From: Bacteroidaceae bacterium
Lineage (GTDB): Bacteria > Bacteroidota > Bacteroidia > Bacteroidales > Bacteroidaceae
DNA length: 64,000 nucleotides
Reading direction: 5' to 3'
Assembly: GCA_024398615.1 (NCBI GenBank)
Contig: JAKSIU010000007.1
Coordinates: 22,449-86,448 of the forward strand
The notes under the pieces are model-generated. The model ran no database searches. It had not been told where the DNA came from and was given only the letters and a program-made list of their open reading frames with translations. Position numbers and translations under genes: made by a program. How positions within the stretch are numbered: the first letter of the stretch is position 1; the number at the start of each line of letters is the position of its first letter. Shown here one piece after another: positions 16,378 to 24,959 of this stretch.

Positions 16378-17724
16378 TCAGATTCCTGTGTAATTTCCCG
16401 GTGCGATTGCCCTGAGTTCGTCCTTTACGGAATCGCTCACATTCAGGGTGTCAATGAATCCCATTATCGATTCACGTGTTATTGCGCTGTTCGTACGGGT
16501 AAGTGCCTTGAGGGCCTCGTAAGGATGCGGATACCCTTCGCGGCGAAGGACGGTCTGGATGGCCTCGGCCACAACGCTCCAGCAACCGTCCAGATCCTGT
16601 GCTATCCTGGCCTCGTTGATGAGCAGCTTGCCCAGTCCCTTCATTGAACTTGCAATGGCTATCATCTCATGACCGAACGGAACGCCCACGTTGCGGATAA
16701 CCGTAGAGTCGGTCAGATCGCGCTGCAGACGTGAAATGGGGAGCTTGCGTGAAAGCTGCTCCAGAATTGCGTTTGCCATGCCCAGATTACCTTCGGCATT
16801 CTCAAAGTCAATTGGATTGACCTTATGGGGCATTGCGCTTGAGCCCACCTCACCGGCCTTGATCTGCTGCTTGAAGTACTCCATTGAGATGTACTGCCAG
16901 AAGTCACGGTTCATGTCAATCTGAATGGTGTTCATGCGCTTCATGGCGTCAAACAGGGCAGCCAGGTTGTCATAGTTCGATATCTGGGTGGTGTATTCCT
17001 CACGTTCCAGACCCAGCTTTTCAGAAAGGAACCTTTCAGCAAAGCCCTTCCAGTCAATGTCAGGGAATGCAACATGGTGCGCATTGAAATTTCCGGTTGC
17101 CCCACCGAACTTTGCGCTCATGGGAACGGCCTTGAGCTGACGCAGCTGCTGGCGCAGACGGTATGCGAACACCTCGATCTCCTTGCCCAGACGGGTTGGC
17201 GATGCAGGCTGTCCGTGAGTGCGGGCAAGCATGGGAACATCCTTCCAGCGCTGTGCATATTCCTCCAGCTTTGCAATGAGACTCTCAATAGCCGGATAAT
17301 ATTCGTTTTCAAGTGCCTCCTTGATTGAAAGGGGGACCGATGTATTGTTGATGTCCTGCGATGTCAGTCCGAAATGGATGAATTCCTTATAAGGCACCAG
17401 TTCGGGAACAAGGTCGAACTTTTCCTTGATGAAGTACTCTACGGCCTTGACATCGTGATTGGTCACTTTTTCTATTTCCTTGATGTGAAGGGCATCGGAC
17501 TCCTGGAAGTCCATCCACACCTTCTGAAGCTGCTCCAGAACGGACGGAGTTATTGCCTTGAGCTGTGGCAGTCCCGACTCGCAGAGAGCTGTAAAATACT
17601 GGATTTCAACCCTTACACGATATCTGATAAGGGCAAATTCTGAAAAATAAGATGCAAGATTCTGAGTCTTGCTGCGGTAGCGGCCGTCAATTGGAGACAC
17701 CGCCGTAAGTTCATTGAGTGTCAC
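16378..17724 (-). CDS. purB: Adenylosuccinate lyase
   Basis: 448 aa. It catalyses two steps of purine synthesis, SAICAR to AICAR and adenylosuccinate to AMP. The fumarase-superfamily signature GSSAMPHKVNPIDFENAEGN carries the catalytic Ser loop, and HFGLTSQDINNT and RTHGQPASPT supply the other active-site blocks. The N-terminus (NELTAVSPIDGRYRSKT) matches the E. coli-type subclass. It is first in a run with the rluB-like gene (62-nt gap) and asnS. guaB, another purine gene, is near 37 kb. Confidence 0.97.
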   Translation of the reverse strand: MTLNELTAVSPIDGRYRSKTQNLASYFSEFALIRYRVRVEIQYFTALCESGLPQLKAITPSVLEQLQKVWMDFQESDALHIKEIEKVTNHDVKAVEYFIKEKFDLVPELVPYKEFIHFGLTSQDINNTSVPLSIKEALENEYYPAIESLIAKLEEYAQRWKDVPMLARTHGQPASPTRLGKEIEVFAYRLRQQLRQLKAVPMSAKFGGATGNFNAHHVAFPDIDWKGFAERFLSEKLGLEREEYTTQISNYDNLAALFDAMKRMNTIQIDMNRDFWQYISMEYFKQQIKAGEVGSSAMPHKVNPIDFENAEGNLGMANAILEQLSRKLPISRLQRDLTDSTVIRNVGVPFGHEMIAIASSMKGLGKLLINEARIAQDLDGCWSVVAEAIQTVLRREGYPHPYEALKALTRTNSAITRESIMGFIDTLNVSDSVKDELRAIAPGNYTGI

Positions 17725-17775
17725 TGGTTAAAGATAGTTTGTATGGTTACGTGCATGCTTCTCAGCATGACTCCG

Positions 17776-17783
17776 CAAAGATA
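17776..17783 (-). promoter_or_regulatory. purB: -7 box (TATCTTTG) for purB
   Basis: A perfect TAnnTTTG match on the minus strand, 51 nt before the purB ATG. No clear -33 box. A TAGTGT/ACACTA inverted repeat (17782-17800) lies at the upstream edge and could be an operator. The rest of this 330-nt purB-MFS gap holds a partial palindromic repeat and the MFS promoter. Confidence 0.5.
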
Positions 17784-17888
17784 GTGTTTTTTTCACACTA
17801 CATCAGTCTGGAGGCACCTTTATTATTTTAAAATGGTTCAGGATGGTGGATACAGTCGGGCCGGGTAATCGCTCCATGGCCTGCTCCT

Positions 17889-17926
17889 GCGGCAGTCAGC
17901 ACAGCCCCTCATCCATCATGCAAAAC
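17889..17926. repeat. Partial second copy of the palindromic repeat (right end)
   Basis: Matches 13318-13355 at 33 of 38 positions, ending in the same CCATCATGCAAAAC. Similarity fades to the left (CCATGG just upstream is shared in part), and no clean left arm is found. It appears truncated or diverged. It lies between divergent purB and the MFS gene, just upstream of the latter's promoter. Confidence 0.55.
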
Positions 17927-17975
17927 ACGTATTCAATATTGCGATCAACAAGTATATGGTTCCCACTATTTTGGC

Positions 17976-17983
17976 TATCTTTG
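17976..17983 (+). promoter_or_regulatory. -7 box (TATCTTTG) for the MFS transporter gene
   Basis: Perfect TAnnTTTG match, 71 nt before the ATG at 18055. It supports that start because an earlier in-frame ATG (17956) lies upstream of this box. -33 not clear. Confidence 0.5.
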
Positions 17984-18054
17984 CAAGCTACATTGTTTTT
18001 CTTGAAGCCAGAAATGGTTTTCATGGAACTGGAATACAACAAACTGATAAAGAT

Positions 18055-19425
18055 ATGACTGAAACAATCAAGAAGAAAATCAGCGAAAGCAAGAGCGCAC
18101 GCTGGACAGCGCTTATCATTGTGTCTTTCACCATGATGTGGGGCTACTTCCTTACCGATGCCCTCTCACCGCTCATGACCATGCTGGAGCAGGACCCCAA
18201 CGCGGGCTGGTCCAGTTCTGAATTCGGGCTGTTCAATTCGGCATACAGCTGGTTCAACGTCTATCTGTTCCTGCTGGTATTCGGCGGCATAGTCCTTGAC
18301 AAGAAGGGCGTGCGCTTTACCGGTATCGTAACATGCATCCTCATGCTGGCCGGAGCACTCATCAAGTACTACGCAGTCCAGTACATTGCGCCCGATGCAG
18401 GCACCGTATTCGGCATCCGCACCCAGGTGTTCGTAGCCTGTCTGGGTTACGCCGTCTTTGCCGTCGGTACCGAAAACTGCTGCACCACCATATCCAAGGT
18501 CATTGCCAAGTGGTTTGAAGGCAAGGAGCTTGCAATGGCCATGGGCATCCAGGTGGCAGTATCACGTCTCGGTACAGCATCGGCCCTGATTTTCTGCCCG
18601 ATGATTGCGAACCGCTTCTCGGTTTCCGCACCTCTGCTGCTGTCAGCAATCCTTCTGGCAATAGGCCTTATCGCCTACCTGGTATTCTGTGTCATGGACA
18701 GGAAGTACGATGCCGAAGTCGCCCTGGAACAACCATCGGACGATGACACCTTCAAGATCAAGGACCTGAAGCTCATAATCACGAACCGCGGATTCTGGCT
18801 CATCGCCCTGCTCTGCCTCATGTTCTACAGTGCCGTGTTCCCGTTCATGAAGTACGCCACATCGCTCATGGAGAACAAGTACGGAGTCAGTTCCAATCTG
18901 GCCGGACTCATTCCCAGCCTCATTCCTTTCGGCAACCTTATCATGACACCGTTCTTCGGCGGTATCTATGACAGGAAGGGCAAGGGCGCCACAATCATGA
19001 TCATCGGTTCCATACTGCTCATCCTGGTACATGTGCTGTTCGCACTGCCTCTGCTTAACTACTGGTGGTTCGCAGCATTCATCATGATAATTCTCGGTGT
19101 GGCATTCTCGCTGGTTCCGTCGGCAATGTGGCCAAGTGTTCCCAAGATCATCCCGCAGAAGCTTCTGGGATCGGCCTACGCCCTGATATTCTGGGTACAG
19201 AACATCGGCCTTGGACTTGTCCCGCTGCTCATAGGCAAGATTCTTGACAACTACTGCAAGGTGGGCACACGTCTGGTTGACGGCGCTGAAGTCACCCAGT
19301 ACAACTACACGCTTCCAATGTGCGTTTTCGCACTGTTCGGCATAGCAGCCCTGCTGCTGGCCATGCGTCTGAAGGCCGTTGACAAGAAGGAAGGTTACGG
19401 TCTGGAAGAGCCAAACATCAAGTGA
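18055..19425 (+). CDS. Major facilitator superfamily transporter (MFSD1-like layout)
   Basis: 456 aa with about 12 hydrophobic segments. The first starts at ARWTALIIVSFTMMWGYFLT, and the half-repeat loops GGIVLDKKGVRFTG and GGIYDRKGKGATIM are the MFS loop motif GxxxDrxGrr occurring twice. The overall style resembles the bacterial relatives of animal MFSD1, a carrier of dipeptides, but no substrate can be assigned. The start at 18055 is chosen because it follows the promoter box and gives a charged cytoplasmic N-terminus. A HAD phosphatase begins 1 nt past the stop. Confidence 0.85.
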   Translation: MTETIKKKISESKSARWTALIIVSFTMMWGYFLTDALSPLMTMLEQDPNAGWSSSEFGLFNSAYSWFNVYLFLLVFGGIVLDKKGVRFTGIVTCILMLAGALIKYYAVQYIAPDAGTVFGIRTQVFVACLGYAVFAVGTENCCTTISKVIAKWFEGKELAMAMGIQVAVSRLGTASALIFCPMIANRFSVSAPLLLSAILLAIGLIAYLVFCVMDRKYDAEVALEQPSDDDTFKIKDLKLIITNRGFWLIALLCLMFYSAVFPFMKYATSLMENKYGVSSNLAGLIPSLIPFGNLIMTPFFGGIYDRKGKGATIMIIGSILLILVHVLFALPLLNYWWFAAFIMIILGVAFSLVPSAMWPSVPKIIPQKLLGSAYALIFWVQNIGLGLVPLLIGKILDNYCKVGTRLVDGAEVTQYNYTLPMCVFALFGIAALLLAMRLKAVDKKEGYGLEEPNIK

Positions 19426-19426
19426 A

Positions 19427-20197
19427 TTGATCAAGGCCGCATTCTTTGATATTGACGGAACGCTGGTGAGTCTCGAGACCCACCGCATTCCACAGTCAGC
19501 CCATCGGGCGCTCGAACTGCTCAGGCAGAAGGGCGTCCGGCTGTTCATTTGCAGCGGGCGGCCGTACTGCGCCATAGACAACCTTGAAGGCGAGAAGTTC
19601 GACGGTTTCATAACGGTAAACGGCGGAATCTGTTCCATTGACGGGAAAACCATTCTGAAACGCCCCATCCCACAGTCCGATATGGACAGCTGGAACTCCT
19701 TTCTCAAAAACAGTTCCACAGACTGCTTCTTCATTACCGAGGACCGCGTCTACATGAACCGCAGGTCCAAGGCGGCCGAAAGTTTCATAGACCTGCTGCA
19801 TTTCATAACCCCGAAGGTAGCCGGCCTGGACGAACTTTCCGGCACGCCCATTTACCAGATGGTGGGACTGTTCACGGAAGAATACGATAGCGAAATCATT
19901 CAGGCGCTCCCGGGATGCCGCATGACCCGCTGGCACCCCACATTCTCAGACATCATACCGGCCGACAGCGACAAGAGCCACGGAATGCGTGCCATCCTTG
20001 ATTACCTTGGGATTGGGGCCGATGAATGCATAGCCTTCGGTGACGGCACCAACGACCTGGGCATGCTCCGTTATGCGGGAACCAGCGTGGCTATGGGCGG
20101 ATGCTGCAGGGAGGTGGCACAGGCATCGGACTACATTACCGGCAGCCCCGACGAGGACGGCATACTGAACGCCCTGAAACATTATTCAATCATCTGA
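19427..20197 (+). CDS. HAD-superfamily hydrolase, Cof type (IIB cap)
   Basis: About 257 aa. The N-terminus has the HAD nucleophile motif DIDGTL, followed by motif II FICSGRP, a Lys in DSDKSHGM, and motif IV FGDGTNDLGML. The large middle cap marks the Cof/YidA group, which dephosphorylates sugar phosphates and other small phosphoesters. No ATG fits close to the conserved start. TTG at 19427 gives LIKAAFFDIDGTL and lies 1 nt after the MFS stop. The alternative ATG at 19379 would overlap the MFS gene by 47 nt. Confidence 0.88.
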   Translation: MIKAAFFDIDGTLVSLETHRIPQSAHRALELLRQKGVRLFICSGRPYCAIDNLEGEKFDGFITVNGGICSIDGKTILKRPIPQSDMDSWNSFLKNSSTDCFFITEDRVYMNRRSKAAESFIDLLHFITPKVAGLDELSGTPIYQMVGLFTEEYDSEIIQALPGCRMTRWHPTFSDIIPADSDKSHGMRAILDYLGIGADECIAFGDGTNDLGMLRYAGTSVAMGGCCREVAQASDYITGSPDEDGILNALKHYSII

Positions 20198-20217
20198 CAA
20201 CTTATTACAGGAGATAT

Positions 20218-21162
20218 ATGGAGACCACTTTTGAGCGCATGAAACGGGTTGCAGTCGAAGCCACCCCAAAGGCATTCAAGACCATTCTGTGGATTTTCAG
20301 GATAACCGCGACCGTATCGTTCATAATGTTCGTGCTTCGCGTCCTTGGCATACTGAACTGGATTTCAGTCGCAGTGAGCCCGGTCTTTCTCATTTTCGGT
20401 CTGCCGGGCGAAGCTTCGCTGGCCTACGTGAGCGGTTATTTCATCAACGTTTATTCATGTGTGGCGGTAGTATCCACACTGGAGCTTACCGTCCGTGAGA
20501 TGACCATCCTGGGCACAATGACCCTGGCTGCCCACGCCATGGTACTGGAATGCGCCGTACAGCACAAGACCGGTACATCCAGCATGTACTGCTTCATACT
20601 GCGCACGCTGGCATCACTCGCCCTGGGCATTATCCTCAATCTGATTCTCCCGGGCAGGCCGCACTACGTGGCCAATCTCACACCTCTGTCTGAAGTGCCG
20701 TTCTTCCAGCTGCAGCCCGACATCTGGGGACTGTTCCTTGCCTGGCTGATCAGCCTTCTCAAGCTGGGAGCCTGGATGGTATGCATAATCTGGGGACTGA
20801 ACATCATACAGCGCTGGCTCTACGAGTTCGGGATAATGGAGAAGATTTCCAGATTCTTCAGACCGCTGCTTGCAGTTTTCGGACTTCCCGCCAGCACATC
20901 GTTTCTGTGGATAGTAGCCAATCTGGTAGGACTGTCATACGGTTCGGCCGCCATAATGGATGAAATGGAGCGCAACACCATAAGCCAGCGCGACATCGAC
21001 CTGCTGAACACCCACATAGGAATATCGCACAGCAACCTTGAGGACCTGACCCTGCTGGCCACCTGCGGAGGCATCTGGTACGTCATTCTCCTGTCCCGAT
21101 GGGCCATGGTGACAGTCCTGGTATGGGCCAGAAGACTGTACATGCGTCTGGCCTCACGCTGA
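20218..21162 (+). CDS. Nucleoside-recognition (Gate) domain membrane protein
   Basis: 314 aa with six to eight membrane segments. Two Gate-type blocks are visible: the region SPVFLIFGLPGEASLAYVSG and the later RPLLAVFGLPASTSFLWIVA, each a PxxxxFGLP-like turn in a hydrophobic setting. The Gate domain occurs in concentrative nucleoside transporters, FeoB and SpmA/SpmB proteins; the cargo of this stand-alone form is unknown. The start ATG at 20218 is preceded by AGGAG, one of few clear Shine-Dalgarno sites here. It follows the HAD gene by 20 nt, so the MFS-HAD-Gate run may be one transcript. Confidence 0.8.
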   Translation: METTFERMKRVAVEATPKAFKTILWIFRITATVSFIMFVLRVLGILNWISVAVSPVFLIFGLPGEASLAYVSGYFINVYSCVAVVSTLELTVREMTILGTMTLAAHAMVLECAVQHKTGTSSMYCFILRTLASLALGIILNLILPGRPHYVANLTPLSEVPFFQLQPDIWGLFLAWLISLLKLGAWMVCIIWGLNIIQRWLYEFGIMEKISRFFRPLLAVFGLPASTSFLWIVANLVGLSYGSAAIMDEMERNTISQRDIDLLNTHIGISHSNLEDLTLLATCGGIWYVILLSRWAMVTVLVWARRLYMRLASR

Positions 21163-21213
21163 CCCCGGAACAGCAGGATTCGCGGAAATATGCGGATTCT
21201 TTTCATGCCCTTC

Positions 21214-21243
21214 TTTGATTTCCAATTGTTTTTCCTAAATTAG
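21214..21243 (+). promoter_or_regulatory. Probable promoter of the POT transporter gene
   Basis: TTTG (21214-21217), an 18-nt gap, then TAAATTAG (21236-21243), one base off TAnnTTTG, 34 nt before the ATG. Confidence 0.45.
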
Positions 21244-21277
21244 CGCCTCGGAAAAATCAATTACAAACCAATAGAAT

Positions 21278-22858
21278 ATGTTTAAAGGACAACCAAAAGG
21301 CCTGTTTGCACTGGCACTTGCCAACACAGGCGAACGTTTCGGCTACTACACAATGCTGGCCATCTTCACACTTTACATGAGGGCCAAGTTCGGATGGAGC
21401 GAGGACCAGGCCGGACACGTTTATGCATTATTCCTTGCCGGAGTTTATTTCATGCCGCTTCTTGGCGGTATCCTTGCCGACAGGATAGGTTACGGAAAGT
21501 GCGTGACTCTTGGCGCATGCATCATGATTCTGGGATATCTTGGACTTGCAGTTCCAATGGCAACCCAGGCAATTGACAAGGTTACATTGTTTACCGGTCT
21601 CATTTTCATTGCCGTAGGAACCGGCCTGTTCAAGGGAAACCTGCAGGTCCTGGTGGGCAATCTGTATGACGATCCCAAATATGCGGACAAACGTGACTCG
21701 GCATTCAGTCTGTTCTACATGGCAATCAACATTGGCGCCATGTTCGCACCGGCTATGGCCAAGGCCCTTTACGAGCCCCATATCGCCCAGGCAGGCTTCC
21801 ACTTCGCACCAATCGACAACGCCACCGCAGCATTCGGCGCCCAGGCACCCGCATACCTCCAGTCACTGGCCGAAGGTTACCGTCTGTGCTTCTACGTGGC
21901 ATGCGCATCGCTGGTACTGTCACTCCTTATCTATTTCTTCTGCCGCCCCTGGTTCAAGCACGCCGATGTCAACGCCAAGCAGGCAGCAAAGACCGATGCC
22001 AACTACGTGGAGCTCACTCCCAAGCAGACCAAGGACCGCATCGTGGCACTGGTCCTGGTGTTCGCAGTAGTCATCTTCTTCTGGATGGCATTCCATCAGA
22101 ACGGTTCGGCTCTGACCTTCTTCGCCGACAAGTACACACAGCTTGAAGGCATCCAGGGCACCACACGTATCTGGTTCAACATCTGGTCACTGGCATTCAT
22201 TGCAGTATCAATCTACACGCTGTTCGCCATTTTCCAGAGCGAGACAAAGAAGGCAAGAATCATTGCAGGCATAGCAACACTCGCCCTCTGGGCCGGAGCC
22301 ATTGCATTCTACCTGTCAATGCCCCAGTCATTCAACGCAGCCACATCGGACTTCCAGCAGTTCAACCCGTTCTTCGTGGTTGCCCTGACTCCGGTTTCAG
22401 TAGCCGTATTCGGAGCACTCGGCAAGAAGGGCAAGGAGCCATCAGCTCCAATGAAAATCGGTCTGGGCATGATGCTGGCAGCTGTAGGCTTTGCCGTAAT
22501 CACCGTTGCATCGACTGACCTCATCTCACCAAAGGACCTTGGCGATTCAGCCCAGAGCGTACTGAACCCCCACTGGCTCATAGGCACCTACTTCACCCTG
22601 ACAGTAGCCGAACTGCTGCTCAGCCCAATGGGTATCAGCTTTGTAAGTAAGGTGGCTCCTCCCAAGTACAAGGGTCTCATGATGGGCGGATGGTTCGCAG
22701 CCACAGCAATAGGCAACTACCTGAGCCGCATCCCATCGGCCCTGTGGAAGAAGATTCCTCTCATGGCCAACTGGGCAATCCTGATAGCACTGTGCGTCAT
22801 TGCCGGTCTTATCATGTTCATCTTGAGAAAGAAGCTTGAAGCAGCAACCGAAAGCTAA
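21278..22858 (+). CDS. POT family proton-coupled oligopeptide transporter
   Basis: 526 aa with about 14 membrane segments. The N-terminal helix carries ERFGYYTM, the POT motif region. Later blocks GGILADRIGYGKC and FSLFYMAINIGAMFAP match the PTR2 signatures. These carriers import di- and tripeptides with protons across the inner membrane. The first Glu of the canonical ExxER helix-1 motif is replaced: the sequence reads NTGER. This affects a residue tied to proton coupling in studied members. The gene has its own promoter and is followed 36 nt later by a small membrane protein. Confidence 0.92.
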   Translation: MFKGQPKGLFALALANTGERFGYYTMLAIFTLYMRAKFGWSEDQAGHVYALFLAGVYFMPLLGGILADRIGYGKCVTLGACIMILGYLGLAVPMATQAIDKVTLFTGLIFIAVGTGLFKGNLQVLVGNLYDDPKYADKRDSAFSLFYMAINIGAMFAPAMAKALYEPHIAQAGFHFAPIDNATAAFGAQAPAYLQSLAEGYRLCFYVACASLVLSLLIYFFCRPWFKHADVNAKQAAKTDANYVELTPKQTKDRIVALVLVFAVVIFFWMAFHQNGSALTFFADKYTQLEGIQGTTRIWFNIWSLAFIAVSIYTLFAIFQSETKKARIIAGIATLALWAGAIAFYLSMPQSFNAATSDFQQFNPFFVVALTPVSVAVFGALGKKGKEPSAPMKIGLGMMLAAVGFAVITVASTDLISPKDLGDSAQSVLNPHWLIGTYFTLTVAELLLSPMGISFVSKVAPPKYKGLMMGGWFAATAIGNYLSRIPSALWKKIPLMANWAILIALCVIAGLIMFILRKKLEAATES

Positions 22859-22894
22859 ATCATACCGAATGTAAGTTTAAAAATACTGGACATC

Positions 22895-23098
22895 ATGGCA
22901 AATTCAAAAAGAAACTGGCCCGCAATCATCTGCATAATCCTGCTGGTGTTCTGCGTAGTATTTCTGGTAACAAGACTAATTGTCAACCACAACTACATTG
23001 ACGTAATCCTGGTGCTGGCAATCGTTGCTCTCTCCAAACTGACCGACAGATTCATCAGAATCAACGACAAGGACGAAGAGCCCGATAAGACGGAATAA
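22895..23098 (+). CDS. Small membrane protein, unknown function
   Basis: 67 aa, not recognised. Residues 8-27 (WPAIICIILLVFCVVFLVTR) and 34-46 (YIDVILVLAIVAL) form two hydrophobic segments, followed by a charged tail rich in D, E and K. It lies 36 nt after the POT transporter gene and just before a perfect terminator, so it is probably the last gene of that transcript. A coding call is supported by position and the normal start; no family is assigned. Confidence 0.65.
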   Translation: MANSKRNWPAIICIILLVFCVVFLVTRLIVNHNYIDVILVLAIVALSKLTDRFIRINDKDEEPDKTE

Positions 23099-23106
23099 GG
23101 CACAAA

Positions 23107-23147
23107 AACAACAGGGCGACTCATTTGGAATCGCCCTGTTGTTTTTT
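23107..23147 (+). terminator. Rho-independent terminator, likely bidirectional
   Basis: A perfect 13-bp stem (AACAACAGGGCGA and its complement) with an 11-nt loop, followed by six Ts on the plus strand. On the minus strand a TTGTTTTTG tract follows, so it may also stop transcripts from the Rpn gene side. Confidence 0.92.
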
Positions 23148-23194
23148 ATAACCGTACCCTAAGCCATTTCAACTACCGCCTGGTAACCTGTAAA

Positions 23195-24331
23195 TCACAG
23201 TCCAGCCACTTGCTCCAAAGTCAGACCCGTGCACTTGGCAATGACATCGGCAGGGATGCCTTCAGCCTTCAAGTTCCGCGCTGTCTTCAGTTTAGTCTGC
23301 TCAACGCCCTCTGCCATGCCCTGCTCCAAAGCCTGTGATTGGGCAGCATCAACAGCAACAAGCATCTCGCGTTCCAGCTCTTCACGTTGCCCTTCAAGGG
23401 CTTCCTTGATGGCGCACTGCTTCTCAGTTTCCTTGCGAATGCTGAGGTCTTCAAGGGCTTCCTTGATGGCGTACTGCTTCTCAGTTTCCTTGCGAATGCT
23501 GAGGTCTTCAAGGGCTTCCTTGATGGCGTACTGTTTCTCGGCTTCCTTGCGGATGCTGTAATCATCAAGGGCCTCCTTGATGGCGTAATCCCTTTCGGCC
23601 TTTATCTGTATTTCGTCCCGTACCATCTTGTCGTATATTGATAGTTTGTCTTCCTCTATGTTCCTGCGGTCCGAAGCCTCGAACAGCAAATCGAAGTAAG
23701 GAGCAAGCCCTGCCGGCTTTGTCTCCACTTCGCCCATGGTGCTCACATAGTACGCCCAACGCTCGATAAAGCTTGATTCCGATGTGGGCTCCTTTGCCTC
23801 GGGCAGTTGCAAAAATATGAAATTCAATTTATTTGACAAAACTTTCTGGCTGTCGGCCATCGTGACATGCGCATAGCGCAGCAGACTGTGCCTGAATGAC
23901 TTATCCTCGTCCCTGACAAGCAGGTGGCCGCCAAGTATGCACACCACATACAGCGTGCGTACGTTCCCATAGTCCTCGCCCTTCTTGAGCAGGTGCCTCA
24001 GCGGGTCACCGGAATAGACCATCAGACGGTCCCTGAAATACTCGTACGGTTCTTTCTGCATCTCCACTATGAAACGGTTGCCGGCCTTGTCGGTGCATTG
24101 GATGTCATAGTTGTTGCGGTGGTATTCCTCAGTTGGCGGCTGAACCTCGGGATTGAGAAAGGTGATGGACACGATTTCGCGTTCGGGGATGAGTTCGTTC
24201 AGCAGACGCATCATCAGTTCGGGGTTGTCAGGGTTGGCCATGACAATCTTAAATCCGAAGTCATGTGTCAGGTCGATGAATGGGGGCACACTTACCTGCG
24301 GCTTTTCCTGGTCATTCAGATTCATTTTCAT
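23195..24331 (-). CDS. Rpn family PD-(D/E)XK nuclease / transposase-like protein
   Basis: 378 aa. The N-terminal 230 residues match the PDDEXK_2/Rpn family: DLTHDFGFKIVM at the start, NYDIQCTD with the first acidic residue, and FIVEMQKEP with the ExxK-like second half of the nuclease core, then YSGDPLRH. Rpn proteins are Holliday-junction or DNA nucleases that promote recombination and are often called transposases, though they lack transposon ends. Residues about 249-320 are a charged coiled coil of 19-residue repeats (YAIKEALEDLSIRKETEKQ). The C-terminus has a short helix-rich tail ending in IAKCTGLTLEQVAGL. A second in-frame ATG lies two codons in. Confidence 0.85.
   Translation of the reverse strand: MKMNLNDQEKPQVSVPPFIDLTHDFGFKIVMANPDNPELMMRLLNELIPEREIVSITFLNPEVQPPTEEYHRNNYDIQCTDKAGNRFIVEMQKEPYEYFRDRLMVYSGDPLRHLLKKGEDYGNVRTLYVVCILGGHLLVRDEDKSFRHSLLRYAHVTMADSQKVLSNKLNFIFLQLPEAKEPTSESSFIERWAYYVSTMGEVETKPAGLAPYFDLLFEASDRRNIEEDKLSIYDKMVRDEIQIKAERDYAIKEALDDYSIRKEAEKQYAIKEALEDLSIRKETEKQYAIKEALEDLSIRKETEKQCAIKEALEGQREELEREMLVAVDAAQSQALEQGMAEGVEQTKLKTARNLKAEGIPADVIAKCTGLTLEQVAGL
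23396..23587 (-). repeat. 57-bp in-frame tandem repeats inside the Rpn gene
   Basis: Three full 57-bp units (23531-23587, 23474-23530, 23417-23473) and a partial fourth encode 19-residue coiled-coil repeats. Units two and three give identical peptides, and the DNA is nearly identical, which implies recent expansion. A multiple of three keeps the frame. Confidence 0.85.
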
Positions 24332-24367
24332 TGGTTGATTTTTTCATTGGTTTATTAAAAAATGGAC

Positions 24368-24418
24368 AAAAAAAGAGCCAATGGACCGTCTGCCTTGTGG
24401 CAAGCGGTTCTATGGCTC
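24368..24418 (-). terminator. Terminator after the thioesterase gene
   Basis: Minus strand: GAGCCA pairs with TGGCTC, ACCG with CGGT, and an inner TGCC with GGCA, interrupted by small internal loops. Seven Ts follow. It is 70 nt past the thioesterase stop, in the 154-nt gap before the Rpn gene. Confidence 0.7.
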
Positions 24419-24485
24419 CCTTAATGTTCAATTACAAATGTAATAAAAGCAAGCGGAAAGTCAGTTATCAGAATCAATAAATCTG

Positions 24486-24899
24486 CTACATCAGCGAATC
24501 AAACGCCATGGTATCGGCCTTCCTATAGCCCAGTGACGTGCCCGATGCAATGAGGGTGCCATCGGCATTGGTGATTTCCACACGGCAGAAAGGTATCTTG
24601 CGGTGGTCACAAGTCACGAAAGCCTTGGCTGTCAGACGGTCGCCCACGCGGGCGGGGTGATGGAAAGTCATGGCATTCTCAAGACCCAGAGTGACGTTGC
24701 CGCAGGCGTTCATGGCGGCTGCTATGGCCAGGTCCGCGAAGGTGAAAAGCGCCCCACCCTGGCAGATGCCGGCACCGTTCAGATGGTGCTCGTCGACCGT
24801 CATCTCGGCAATGGAAAAATCCGGGGTAACCTGTGTCAGAAACATGCCGTTGTATGCTGCAAAACGGTCGTTGATATTGAGATAATCCTTCAGTGTCAT
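24486..24899 (-). CDS. PaaI-type hotdog thioesterase
   Basis: 137 aa, the usual length for a single hotdog domain. Family features are HHLNGAGICQGGALFTFAD, covering the helix and active-site loop, and then TFHHPARVGDRL. The typical HGG of PaaI is replaced by QGG here. These enzymes hydrolyse aryl- or acyl-CoA thioesters in the cytoplasm. The substrate is not predictable. It is transcribed alone, away from the DUF1648-like gene, from a -7 box at 24928-24935. Confidence 0.85.
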   Translation of the reverse strand: MTLKDYLNINDRFAAYNGMFLTQVTPDFSIAEMTVDEHHLNGAGICQGGALFTFADLAIAAAMNACGNVTLGLENAMTFHHPARVGDRLTAKAFVTCDHRKIPFCRVEITNADGTLIASGTSLGYRKADTMAFDSLM

Positions 24900-24923
24900 G
24901 TCTTTTACCTGTGAATAAGTCTG

Positions 24924-24955
24924 GTTGCAAAGATATGGAAATTCCGATATCTTTG
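24924..24955 (+). promoter_or_regulatory. Promoter of the translesion-repair operon, predicting a leaderless mRNA
   Basis: GTTG (24924-24927), a 20-nt gap, then TATCTTTG (24948-24955). The -7 box ends only 4 nt before the ATG at 24960, so the transcript should start at or beside the start codon. A minus-strand TATCTTTG (24928-24935) for the thioesterase gene overlaps it, so the two promoters share DNA. Confidence 0.65.
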
Positions 24956-24959
24956 CGAT

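Noticed and set aside
23396-23587. Regular direct repeats considered as CRISPR
   Set aside because: Units are contiguous without spacers and encode coiled-coil repeats in frame.
23195-24331. Rpn gene considered as an insertion sequence
   Set aside because: The protein is transposase-like by name only; no terminal inverted repeats or target duplications were seen at its edges.
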